This document shows, in pieces, positions 22,335-29,079 of a DNA stretch of 32,993 nt; the stretch's first letter is position 1, and every line of letters begins with the position of its first letter. The notes beneath the pieces were generated by a model. That model had not been told where the DNA came from, searched no databases, and saw only the letters and a program-made list of their open reading frames with translations. This stretch comes from Candidatus Faecivicinus avistercoris (GTDB lineage: Bacteria; Bacillota; Clostridia; Christensenellales; Aristaeellaceae): assembly GCA_018716805.1 (NCBI GenBank), contig DVJL01000011.1, forward strand, positions 1-32,993, read 5' to 3'. The translations under genes were made by a program, and so were the position numbers.

Positions 22335-23288
22335 TCAGCGCTTGGCGACGGCCTTGCGCATCGTCTCGACCAGCCGGTCGAAGCCGGGGATGATAGCGAC
22401 GATCACCGCGGAGATGACCGCCTCCACGCCGAGGTAGGTGATGTTGTAGCCCAGCGAGTAGATCCACGCGTTCTGCTCGCCTGCGGAATCTGCAAAGAAC
22501 ACCGCGCCGGAAATCGTCGCCATGATGTAGCGGCCGAGGTAGCCCAGCAGCACCGCCACGACCAGCTTTACGCGCACATTCTTGATCGGCAGCACGTTCA
22601 CCAGGCAGCACAGCGCCACCGCCGCGAACGCCAGCGGGTAGTCCACCAGCAGCTGGAGCGGATGAATGACGTAGAAGTCCTCGATCAGCTGCAGCAGGCC
22701 GTAGGCGCAGCCCGCCACGATGCCCTGCGCCGGGCCGCACGCCAGCGCGAACATCACCATCGGCAGCATCGATGCCGGCGTGACCGAGCCGCCCTGCGGC
22801 ATGTGGAACAGCTTGATCATCGACAGCACGAACGAAATGGCGATGCACATCGCCGCGAAGGCCAGCCGCATGGTCGTCCAATTTTCCTTCTGCTTCCGGC
22901 AGACGACGATGCCCAGCACCAGCAGCACGATCAGGATCACCGCCGTGTACCAGTGCACGCTCGTGAAATCGCCAAACGCCTCCTCGAACCAGCTCGCCGG
23001 TTCCTCGGCCTCTTCTTCGGCCTCCTCGCCGGCGGCGTCATCGGCCGCAGTCTCATCGGCCGCAGTCTCATCGGTCGCGGTCTCGCCGGCCGCGGCTTCA
23101 TCGGCCGGAGCCTCGCTGGCCGCAGCTTCGCCAGCCGCGGTTGCATCGGCCGCCGGTTCTTCGGCGGGAGCGGTTGCTTCGACGGCTTCCGTCGCCTCGG
23201 GGGACTCCGCCGTCTCGGCCAGCGCCGGCGCGACCGCCAGCATCAGCGCGAGCAGCAGAGCCGTCAGGATGCTCAGATACTTCTTCAT
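22335..23288 (-). CDS. thiT: ThiT-like thiamine ECF-transporter S component with secreted acidic extension
   Basis: The 317-aa product has three parts. A signal peptide (cleavage near ALA-E, residue 25) leads into a low-complexity Ala/Glu/Thr/Asp region to about residue 105. A membrane helix near 120-138 comes next, followed by a ThiT core of about 180 residues (MRLAFAAMCIAISFVLSMIKLFHMPQGG-like start, GPAQGIVAG, LLQLIEDFYVIHPLQLLVDYPLAF-like segment). ThiT binds thiamine and works with the shared EcfAAT module, which is not in the window. The TPP riboswitch upstream supports the assignment strongly. AAGGAGG lies 9 bp before the ATG. The extension is unusual, as ThiT is normally about 190 aa. 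Confidence 0.9.
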   Translation of the reverse strand: MKKYLSILTALLLALMLAVAPALAETAESPEATEAVEATAPAEEPAADATAAGEAAASEAPADEAAAGETATDETAADETAADDAAGEEAEEEAEEPASWFEEAFGDFTSVHWYTAVILIVLLVLGIVVCRKQKENWTTMRLAFAAMCIAISFVLSMIKLFHMPQGGSVTPASMLPMVMFALACGPAQGIVAGCAYGLLQLIEDFYVIHPLQLLVDYPLAFAAVALCCLVNVLPIKNVRVKLVVAVLLGYLGRYIMATISGAVFFADSAGEQNAWIYSLGYNITYLGVEAVISAVIVAIIPGFDRLVETMRKAVAKR

Positions 23289-23316
23289 CGGTACAAACCT
23301 CCTTGGTTTTTCCCGC

Positions 23317-23349
23317 AAAAGAAACCCGCATGTGTCGCGCACATGCGGG
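23317..23349 (-). terminator. Riboswitch-controlled terminator of thiT
   Basis: A perfect 10-bp stem (23340-23349 with 23325-23334), a 5-nt loop and TTTCTTTT (23317-23324) lie between the TPP aptamer and the thiT ribosome site, as expected for transcriptional attenuation. Confidence 0.88.
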
Positions 23350-23383
23350 AAACGGATGCCGTGTGGACAGACCTCGCGGCGTT

Positions 23384-23468
23384 CCGCTTCCCTCCGGTGG
23401 GATTATCCACTTCAGGTTCCAAGGGACCGGACGAAACGTCCATCTCAGCCTTTCGGCGCCCCTAGCGG
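23384..23468 (-). promoter_or_regulatory. TPP riboswitch (THI element)
   Basis: On the minus strand the conserved aptamer blocks appear in order: GGGGCGCC, CTGAGA (23443-23448), GGTCCCTTGGAACCTGA (GAACCTGA at 23412-23419), GGATAAT (23402-23408) and GGAGGGAAGC. CCGC and GCGG close helix P1. Bound thiamine pyrophosphate would favour the terminator at 23317-23349 and turn thiT off. Confidence 0.96.
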
Positions 23469-23476
23469 TTGAGATT

Positions 23477-23505
23477 ATTGTATGCGCGTCCGCCGCGTTT
23501 GTCAA
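23477..23505 (-). promoter_or_regulatory. Sigma-A promoter of the TPP riboswitch / thiT
   Basis: On the minus strand TTGACA (23500-23505), a 17-bp spacer and TACAAT (23477-23482) lie just upstream of the riboswitch. Confidence 0.9.
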
Positions 23506-23600
23506 GGAAAGTTTTCGGGCGAACGGCCAAAATCCGCGAAGTCCACGATTATACAATCAAATCGAAATAGAATTGCAACATCCTGCCGTCCCTGTGGCCG

Positions 23601-24188
23601 TCAATCGTCCGGTTTTTCGGCGGCTTCGGCCCGCCGCTTGCGGAGGTTGCCGGCGGTGTCGTTGTACAGATCGTGCAGCGCGCCGCTGGAGATGGGCGCC
23701 ATGCCGAGGATGCCGAACAGCAAAAGCATCGGCAGAAGCGGCAGCTCAAAGATGAACTTGGCGCTGCCCAATACGAGCCCCGCCACCCACAGGGCGACGC
23801 CCATCCACGAAAACAGCTGCCCAATGCCGTTCCACCGGCCATACCGTTCTTCAGCGCACATCCGGCCCTCGAGCCGGAGTCTGCGCGGCGACGCATCCTT
23901 TGCGCGCTCCCTGGCCTCGCGCACGCGCGTTTCGTAGATCTTCAGGGCGATGGCGCGCTCCTCGGCGGTCAGCGGAAGCGGCGTCCTCTCCACGCGATAG
24001 CGCATTCGCGCGCCGCCGACGATCTCGGACTGGTCGAAGCCCAGCTCCCTCGCGTCGGCGTCCGAGATCCGCCCCTCAAAGTAGACCTTTTTCTCCGTGC
24101 ACAGCCCCAGTTCGATCAGCGCGCGGTCGGCCTCCGCGGCCCCGCGCGCCCGCTGCCGGGCGATCAGCGCTTCGAGCTTTGGATGCAT
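23601..24188 (-). CDS. Unknown membrane protein, second copy of a tandem pair
   Basis: At 195 aa it is a paralogue of the gene just upstream: both begin M-HP-x-LE-x-LI, then DRALIELGL, ELGFDQSE[IV][VI]GG (or ALGFDQSE) and R-x-YRVE. They share E-E-R-A-x-AL-x-x-YE, a basic-acidic linker and two C-terminal membrane helices (about 125-170). I do not recognise the family. The cytoplasmic part looks helical. Its ribosome site (AGGAGG) overlaps the end of the upstream gene, and only 4 bp separate the two, so they are co-translated. Confidence 0.72.
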   Translation of the reverse strand: MHPKLEALIARQRARGAAEADRALIELGLCTEKKVYFEGRISDADARELGFDQSEIVGGARMRYRVERTPLPLTAEERAIALKIYETRVREARERAKDASPRRLRLEGRMCAEERYGRWNGIGQLFSWMGVALWVAGLVLGSAKFIFELPLLPMLLLFGILGMAPISSGALHDLYNDTAGNLRKRRAEAAEKPDD

Positions 24189-24192
24189 GGCG

Positions 24193-24780
24193 TCAGTCCT
24201 CCTCCTGTTCGAGCTGGATCGACTGGCTGCGGGTATGGGCGGCGATCTCGTCCATCGCCTGAATCATCTTGCGGCGGGAGATGAAGGTCATGCCGGCCGC
24301 GAAGAATATGGCCGCGTTGAGGATGGCGCCCATCACCTCGCCCTCCAGCAGGCTGACGAACCCATAATACGCGCCGATAAACCAGAGCAGCGCCGCGCAG
24401 ACGGCGAGCGCCTTTCCGATTACGTCGGGCTCGCGGGCGTCCGCGCCTGCGCTCACCGTGCCGGAGAGCGCGAACTTCCGCTTCGCCGGGGGTTCGGCCT
24501 GCTGCGCTGCGCGCTCGCGCGATTCGTACAGCTCGAGGGCCTCGGCGCGCTCCTCATCGGTCAGCTCGATGGGAACCTTCTCGACGCGGTAGAAGGTTCG
24601 GACGCCGCCGATGACCTCCGATTGATCGAAGCCGAGCGCCGCCGCCTCGTCCGGCGAGAGCGCGCCGGTGGGATAGACCTTCCTCTCCTCGAACAGCCCC
24701 AGCTCGATCAGCGCGCGGTCAACCTTCGCATCTGCGCGCGCCTGCTCCTCCTGAATCAGCTTTTCCAATGCCGGATGCAC
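24193..24780 (-). CDS. Unknown membrane protein, first copy of a tandem pair
   Basis: With the GTG start at 24780 (AAGGAGG 9 bp upstream) it has 195 aa, exactly the length of its neighbour, and the two align from the first residues (VHPALEKL against MHPKLEAL). A longer ATG start at 24837 has no ribosome site and lies outside the alignment. It has a cytoplasmic N-terminal half and two membrane helices near 128-170, and ends in an acidic tail. Function is unknown. It heads a two-gene unit with a consensus promoter and a leader of about 170 nt. Confidence 0.72.
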   Translation of the reverse strand: MHPALEKLIQEEQARADAKVDRALIELGLFEERKVYPTGALSPDEAAALGFDQSEVIGGVRTFYRVEKVPIELTDEERAEALELYESRERAAQQAEPPAKRKFALSGTVSAGADAREPDVIGKALAVCAALLWFIGAYYGFVSLLEGEVMGAILNAAIFFAAGMTFISRRKMIQAMDEIAAHTRSQSIQLEQEED

Positions 24781-24956
24781 TTCAAAACGCCTCCTTCTCT
24801 CCCGCCCACGCGCGGGAATCTTCCCGAAACCTGTCAAAGGGGATCATCTGGAATTCCAAGGGGGTTCTCTTTCAGTTTTCCGAAAGACTGGGCGGCGGCA
24901 AAATGTGAAAAAACCCAGCCGCACATAAAGGGAATCTTCAAACACTCTTTACAATC

Positions 24957-24985
24957 ATTATAGCCGGTCTCCGATGCGCTGTCAA
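24957..24985 (-). promoter_or_regulatory. Consensus sigma-A promoter of the tandem paralogue pair
   Basis: On the minus strand TTGACA (24980-24985), a 17-bp spacer and TATAAT (24957-24962): a perfect match in both boxes. The roughly 170-nt leader down to 24781 holds only short GC stems. Confidence 0.93.
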
Positions 24986-25015
24986 CCCATAAAGCCCTTT
25001 CGCCCGCCGCGGGCG

Positions 25016-25044
25016 TTGACCTGCGCGGCGCGTTCTGATATAAT
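25016..25044 (+). promoter_or_regulatory. Sigma-A promoter of the 25080-26033 pair
   Basis: TTGACC (25016-25021), a 17-bp spacer and TATAAT (25039-25044). It is divergent from the minus-strand promoter; the two -35 boxes are 30 bp apart. Confidence 0.9.
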
Positions 25045-25079
25045 AGACACAGACCATAGAATGGAAGGACGGTGCGGCG

Positions 25080-25631
25080 ATGGGGCTTTTCAACGACGCT
25101 GACGAGGCGAAGCGCCGGGCAAACCTGAAGGCGATGGAGGATCGGCGGCTGTGCTTTGCCGAGCGGATGCAGGCGGAGGGATTCGCGCCGCAGAAGATGG
25201 TTCTGGCCTCGACGGAGCGCGGCGGCGTGATCGGCCTGTGCCGCGTGGATGGCCAGTCGTGCCTCGTGCTGGGGCCGGACTTCGGCGGCGAGGGCGAATT
25301 TGTGCTCGAGCGCTACGACCGGCTGCCGGTGCGGTTTGAGGAATACTTCGAGGAGTCCACCGGCATGGGCGGCTTCCTCGGCATCGGCAAGAAGGGCGCG
25401 GTCGGCTTTCTGGCGGTCGTCGATCGCGGCGGCGTGGAGCTGTCGATCCCGTTTATCGTCAACAAGAACTGTGCGCTGCTGTGCGAGGACGGCAAGAACC
25501 CGCTTCTGCGCGCGCGGCGGCGGCGCGGCGATGCGAACGTCGTCTGGGAATTTCCGCCGGTGGAAAAGAAGATGCTGGCGAAGTTCCGCGCGGCGCTGCG
25601 CGAGATTCTGGAGGAGGCGCCGCAGGGCTGA
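25080..25631 (+). CDS. Hypothetical protein, 183 aa
   Basis: I do not recognise the family. It has no signal peptide or membrane helix. The N-terminus is charged and helical; a middle part with many Gly and Val strands (VIGLCRVDG, GFLAVVDRGGVEL) looks like a beta-barrel or PH-like fold; the C-terminus is a basic-acidic helix. GGAAGGA precedes the ATG by about 10 bp and a good promoter lies 35 bp upstream. It is followed after 30 bp by a PH-domain gene, so the two may work together. Confidence 0.75.
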   Translation: MGLFNDADEAKRRANLKAMEDRRLCFAERMQAEGFAPQKMVLASTERGGVIGLCRVDGQSCLVLGPDFGGEGEFVLERYDRLPVRFEEYFEESTGMGGFLGIGKKGAVGFLAVVDRGGVELSIPFIVNKNCALLCEDGKNPLLRARRRRGDANVVWEFPPVEKKMLAKFRAALREILEEAPQG

Positions 25632-25661
25632 ACGGCGGCGCAGGAACGAGGAGGTGCGGAC

Positions 25662-26033
25662 ATGGAAATCATCTGGCGCGACCGGAAGCGGCCGTTTCTC
25701 GGTCTGCCGTGGTCGTTTACGATCTATACGCTGACGGAGGAAAAGCTGCTGGTCAAAACCGGCATCCTTCGCCAAAAAGAGGAGGAAGTCCGGCTCTACC
25801 GGATCATGGATGTGACGCTCAAGCGCTCGCTCGGGGAACGGATCTTCGGCGTGGGCACGATCCACTGCTGCTCGGCGGACAAGTCGACCCCGGAATTTGA
25901 CATCCTGCACGTCAAGGATTCCCAGCGCGTGAAGAACCTGATCTCGGATCTGATCGAGAAACAGCGCGAGGCCAAGCGCGTCAGCGGCCGCGAGTTCATG
26001 GACGGCGACGACGAGCTGATGGACGGGGAATAA
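25662..26033 (+). CDS. PH-domain (bPH2/YdbT-type) protein
   Basis: This 123-aa protein has the bacterial PH2 pattern: TIYTLTEEKLLVKTGIL, then EEVRLYRIMDVTLKRSLGERIFG and VGTIHCCSADKSTPEFDILHVKD. Members are usually membrane-anchored; this one is not, and has a helical acidic C-terminus. The role is unknown. GAGGAGG 7 bp upstream fixes the start. Confidence 0.8.
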   Translation: MEIIWRDRKRPFLGLPWSFTIYTLTEEKLLVKTGILRQKEEEVRLYRIMDVTLKRSLGERIFGVGTIHCCSADKSTPEFDILHVKDSQRVKNLISDLIEKQREAKRVSGREFMDGDDELMDGE

Positions 26034-26054
26034 CGGATCCAGCGCAAACGAAAT

Positions 26055-26094
26055 GCGGGTTTCCACGGAACGACTCCGTGGAAGCCCGCTTTTT
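26055..26094 (+). terminator. Terminator of the 25080-26033 pair
   Basis: A 15-bp stem (26055-26069 with 26075-26089, one G-U pair) followed by five T (26090-26094). Confidence 0.93.
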
Positions 26095-26175
26095 ATGCGA
26101 TCGCCGAAATCCATGAAATCCATTTTCAGAAAAGCCCCGGCTCTTTCTCAAACTGGGTCCGGCTGAAACGGCCCC

Positions 26176-26204
26176 TTGCGATACCGTGGGGTCTGTGCTA
26201 TAAT
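26176..26204 (+). promoter_or_regulatory. Sigma-A promoter of the efflux gene
   Basis: TTGCGA (26176-26181), a 17-bp spacer and TATAAT (26199-26204) lie about 165 bp upstream of the pump start, leaving a long leader. The stretch 26095-26175 shows nothing else. Confidence 0.75.
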
Positions 26205-26235
26205 GGCCGCAGATGAACGGGAGGGAGGGATTTCC

Positions 26236-26274
26236 GTGCGGCTCTGCATCCGCGAGGCTTCGTGCAAGGTCTGA
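26236..26274 (+). CDS. Putative 12-residue leader peptide
   Basis: GTG follows a GGGAGG ribosome site at good spacing and opens a frame coding M-R-L-C-I-R-E-A-S-C-K-V before TGA. Its Ala-Ser-Cys codons form the 5' arm of the first leader helix. An alternative 32-codon frame starts at ATG 26213, almost at the transcription start. Translation of either is inferred. Confidence 0.5.
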   Translation: MRLCIREASCKV

Positions 26275-26366
26275 TCCCGGACGGGACGCACGAAGCCCAA
26301 TCGACCGATGAACCGTCCGGCGGACTTTGCATCCGGCATTCCATCACAATCGGAAGGAGCAAAGTC
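26257..26366 (+). promoter_or_regulatory. Leader helices of the efflux gene (candidate attenuator)
   Basis: Three helices can form: GCTTCGTGC (26257-26265) with GCACGAAGC (26288-26296); CCGGACGG (26277-26284) with CCGTCCGG (26313-26320), interlocking with the first; and GACTTTGC (26323-26330) with GCAAAGTC (26359-26366), which starts at the pump's AAGGAG ribosome site. The arrangement suits drug-induced translational attenuation as known for other resistance pumps and methylases; here it is inference. Confidence 0.5.
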
Positions 26367-26369
26367 TCG

Positions 26370-27662
26370 ATGTATAAAGGACATTCCTCGCCCGGGATGC
26401 GCGATTTCACCATCCTCTGGGCGACGCAGACCCTCTCGGCGCTCGGGAGCGCCATGACCAGCTTCGCGCTGGTGCTCTGGTCGTATGGGCAGTCCGGCTC
26501 CGCCGTGGTCACGGCGCTGCTGTCGGTCAGCTCGTACGCGCCCTATGTGCTGATGAGCCTGTTTGCCGGCGCGCTGATCGACCGGCTGGACAAAAAGCGC
26601 GTCATGCTGATCTGCGACCTGTTTGCGGCGCTGACCACGCTGGCCGTGCTCGCGCTGCTGCGCGCAGGACGGCTGGAAATCGCCCATCTCTACCTTCTCA
26701 ACGCCCTGAACGGCTGGATGAACACCCTGCAGCAGCCCGCCTCCGACGTGGCGGTCAGCCTGCTCGTGCCCCGCGAGCGCTATCAGCGCGCGAGCGCCAT
26801 GCAGGCGCTGGGCAGCGCGCTTCGATCGGTGTTCGCGCCGGTACTTGCCTCGGCGCTCTACGCGCTGGCAGGGCTGGAAGCCGTGATCTTCTTCGACCTC
26901 GGCACCTGCGCCGTCGCGATCGCCGCGCTGGGCATTTTCGTGCGCATCCCGGCCGGGCCGCGCTCCGCCGGGAAGGAACCGGCCCTGCGCGCGGCGCGCG
27001 AAGGATTGCGCTTTCTCGGCGCGAACCGGGGCGTACTGCACCTGATCCTGTTTCTGTCGGCCATCAACCTGATCGCGTCGATGTACAACGCGGCACTGCC
27101 GGCGCTGGTGATCCCGGTGGGCGGCGACGCGGCGCTGGGCATGGTCAACGCCTTTTCCGGCGCGGCGATGCTGGCGGGCGGCGCATTCGCGTCGCTCCGG
27201 GGCGCGCCGAAGAGCCGCGTGCGCGTGATCCAGAATGCGCTGATGCTGGCCATGTCGACGGAGAACCTCATCCTCGCCGTGGGGCGGACGCCGCCCGTCT
27301 GGTGCCTCGGCGCGGTGCTCGGCTGGGTGAGCATCCCGGCGATGAACGCCAATCTGGACGCGATCCTGCGCCTGAACATCCCGATCGACATGCAGGCGCG
27401 GGTGTACGCCGCGCGCAACGCGCTGCAATTCTGCACCATCCCCGTGGGCTATCTGCTCGGCGGTTGGCTGGTGGACGGCGTCTGCACGCCGCTGATGGCC
27501 AGGCTGGGCGATGGAAGCCCGCTGGCGAAGCTGCTGGGCGCGCACGCGGGCAATGGCGCGGCGCTTTTGTTCCTCGGCCTCGCGCTGGCCGGCACGCTGG
27601 TCTGCCTGATCTTCCGGAGAGACCGCCACATCTGGAATCTGGAGAAGAATCGGGAAATATAA
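26370..27662 (+). CDS. MFS efflux transporter, MefA/macrolide-efflux-like
   Basis: This 430-aa protein has about twelve membrane helices, the MFS_3-type entry FTILWATQTLSALGSAMTSFAL and the loop motif GALIDRLDKKRVM, as in macrolide-efflux (Mef) relatives. Members expel macrolides or other hydrophobic compounds; the substrate cannot be set from sequence. Start 26370 (MYKGHSSPGMRDF) has AAGGAG about 10 bp upstream; a frame start at 26262 would run through the leader helices and lacks a site. Its long structured leader suggests inducible expression. A hairpin and a dispersed structured element follow it. Confidence 0.82.
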   Translation: MYKGHSSPGMRDFTILWATQTLSALGSAMTSFALVLWSYGQSGSAVVTALLSVSSYAPYVLMSLFAGALIDRLDKKRVMLICDLFAALTTLAVLALLRAGRLEIAHLYLLNALNGWMNTLQQPASDVAVSLLVPRERYQRASAMQALGSALRSVFAPVLASALYALAGLEAVIFFDLGTCAVAIAALGIFVRIPAGPRSAGKEPALRAAREGLRFLGANRGVLHLILFLSAINLIASMYNAALPALVIPVGGDAALGMVNAFSGAAMLAGGAFASLRGAPKSRVRVIQNALMLAMSTENLILAVGRTPPVWCLGAVLGWVSIPAMNANLDAILRLNIPIDMQARVYAARNALQFCTIPVGYLLGGWLVDGVCTPLMARLGDGSPLAKLLGAHAGNGAALLFLGLALAGTLVCLIFRRDRHIWNLEKNREI

Positions 27663-27668
27663 AAACTA

Positions 27669-27700
27669 GGGGCGATTCCCTTGCGGGAACCGCCCCTCAG
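27669..27700 (+). repeat. Hairpin, left copy of a 32-nt direct repeat flanking the element
   Basis: The sequence from GGGGCGATTCCC to CCGCCCCTCAG folds on itself (GGGGCG with CGCCCC, TTCCC with GGGAA) 6 bp after the pump stop. It occurs again, identical, at 27898-27929 on the other side of the element. It may be the pump terminator, but has no T-run next to it. Confidence 0.85.
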
Positions 27701-27897
27701 GATGTTGACAAAGTCAACATCCTGCCAGAGCGATGAAAAAACCGCAAGACAAGGAAGCAAGCTGGCAGACAAGGGAGCTTACATGGGCGTAAGTGACCGC
27801 AGTCTGCAAGCGCCGCTGACGCTGGAAGCAAAAATTGCCTCTGACTTCTCTCTTGTCAGGGCAATTTTGCGTTTGCGGGCTTTGTCAGCGCGCTGAG
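27696..27897 (+). repeat. Structured dispersed element, copy 1
   Basis: The 202-nt element runs from CTCAG to CTGAG and matches 32735-32939 at roughly five of six positions. Its ends form an imperfect terminal inverted repeat, CTCAG-N5-TGACAAAG (14 of 18 match). Inside are an 11-bp hairpin with an AAA loop (27699-27723), nested helices in the middle, and a long stem around TTCTCTCTT near the 3' end. No reading frame with a ribosome site is present. Confidence 0.9.
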
Positions 27898-27929
27898 GGG
27901 GCGATTCCCTTGCGGGAACCGCCCCTCAG
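27898..27929 (+). repeat. Right copy of the 32-nt direct repeat flanking element copy 1
   Basis: Identical to 27669-27700 over 32 nt. It lies 24 bp past the manA stop of the facing gene and could act as its transcription-end hairpin. Confidence 0.85.
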
Positions 27930-27953
27930 CTTCAAAGGGAATGCGGCCGGCGT

Positions 27954-28967
27954 TTATTCCACCAGCCCCGCGACGTTCTCCGCGCGGTAACCGAGCTCTT
28001 CGCGCAGCGCGGCCTGATCCGGCGTGCCGGACAGCAGCACCTTGCCCTCGCCCTCGAGCGCGACGCCCTCCATCTGCGCGGGCACGAGCACGCTGTCGAA
28101 CGGGTTCAGCTCGAGGCTGTCGTCCGCCCAGCGCAATGTGACCGGCGACATCGGCGTCAGGAAGCACATCCGGCCGGAACTGAGCGGCATGCGGCCGGAC
28201 AGGTTCAGGCGGCACAGCTCAAAGTGTTTCTCCGAGATGTAATACGTCCGGCTGCCGCCCTTGCAGAGCACGGTCGTGCCCTCGATCTTGGGCAGACGGC
28301 GATCCGGGACGCTGACGTCCAGCGCCTTTTCGGTGTGCAGCTCGCGCGGCCGGCCGTCCTTGCCGACGCGGCCCCAGTCCCAGAAGCGGTAGGTCGCGTC
28401 GCTCGACTGCTGGATCTCGTAGACCTGAATCCCCGCGCCGAGCGCGTGCACGGTGCCGTTGGGGATGTAATAGACGTCGCCGGGGCGCACGGTCTCCCAG
28501 TGCAGCGCACCCTCGAGCCGGCCTGCCTCAACCTCGGCGCGCAGGTCGCCGCCGTTCAAGTCGAGTCCATAGGCGATCTTCGCGCCCGGCTCGGCGTTGA
28601 GCACGACCCACGCCTCGCTCTTGCCGAGCTTTCCCTCGTGGGCCATTCCATATTCGTCGCCGGGGTGCACCTGAACCGAAAGCGTCTGCTTTGCGTCGAG
28701 CAGCTTCAGAAGCAGCGGGAATTCGCCCTGCATCGGGCCGGTCAGCGCCTCGCCCCACAGCTCGATCATGCGGGAAAGCGTCTTGCCGGCGTGGACGCCG
28801 TTGCGAACCATGCTCTCGCGGCCGGGCAGCGCCGAGACCTCGAGGCTCTCGCCGGTGCAGTCGTCGGGCGCATCCTTCATAAAGACGTCGCGCAGCATCG
28901 AGCCGCCCCAGGGGGTCTCCTCGCCATGGCGGAAATAGGGCGCCATCAACAGCGGATAGATGTTCAT
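27954..28967 (-). CDS. manA: Mannose-6-phosphate isomerase, class I
   Basis: This 337-aa type I isomerase interconverts mannose-6-phosphate and fructose-6-phosphate. Zinc ligands are visible in order: Q99 and H101 in QVHPGDEYG, E118 in KSEAW, H174 in NGTVHALG; EIQQSSDATYRFWDWGR follows, as in the family. The length fits the short, Firmicutes-type enzymes. CAGGAGG precedes the ATG. No transporter or PTS gene for mannose is adjacent, so a role in central sugar-phosphate supply is as likely as catabolism. Confidence 0.94.
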   Translation of the reverse strand: MNIYPLLMAPYFRHGEETPWGGSMLRDVFMKDAPDDCTGESLEVSALPGRESMVRNGVHAGKTLSRMIELWGEALTGPMQGEFPLLLKLLDAKQTLSVQVHPGDEYGMAHEGKLGKSEAWVVLNAEPGAKIAYGLDLNGGDLRAEVEAGRLEGALHWETVRPGDVYYIPNGTVHALGAGIQVYEIQQSSDATYRFWDWGRVGKDGRPRELHTEKALDVSVPDRRLPKIEGTTVLCKGGSRTYYISEKHFELCRLNLSGRMPLSSGRMCFLTPMSPVTLRWADDSLELNPFDSVLVPAQMEGVALEGEGKVLLSGTPDQAALREELGYRAENVAGLVE

Positions 28968-28983
28968 TCCACATGCCTCCTGC

Positions 28984-29012
28984 TTGCAAATTGCACGGTC
29001 GTAGGGTATACT
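28984..29012 (+). promoter_or_regulatory. Candidate promoter of the helicase gene
   Basis: TTGCAA (28984-28989), a 17-bp spacer and TATACT (29007-29012). A further TATAAT at 29030-29035 lacks a clear -35. Confidence 0.55.
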
Positions 29013-29032
29013 GGATGTGATTCACTGTCTAT

Positions 29033-29061
29033 AATTTACCATTGACGGGCGAAGCTGTCAA
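29033..29061 (-). promoter_or_regulatory. Candidate promoter of manA
   Basis: On the minus strand TTGACA (29056-29061), a 17-bp spacer and TAAATT (29033-29038). It overlaps the start region of the divergent helicase transcript. Confidence 0.6.
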
Positions 29062-29079
29062 GCCCGGGAGGGAAAAACG

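Noticed and set aside
27449-27772. Minus-strand frame containing SLWQDVDFVNI, also seen at 32473-32871
   Set aside because: The shared peptide comes from the 5' end of the dispersed element read in reverse; there is no ribosome site and the rest of the two frames is unrelated.
27669-27929. Insertion sequence or transposon
   Set aside because: No transposase frame is present between the direct repeats; the element can only be non-autonomous or an RNA gene.
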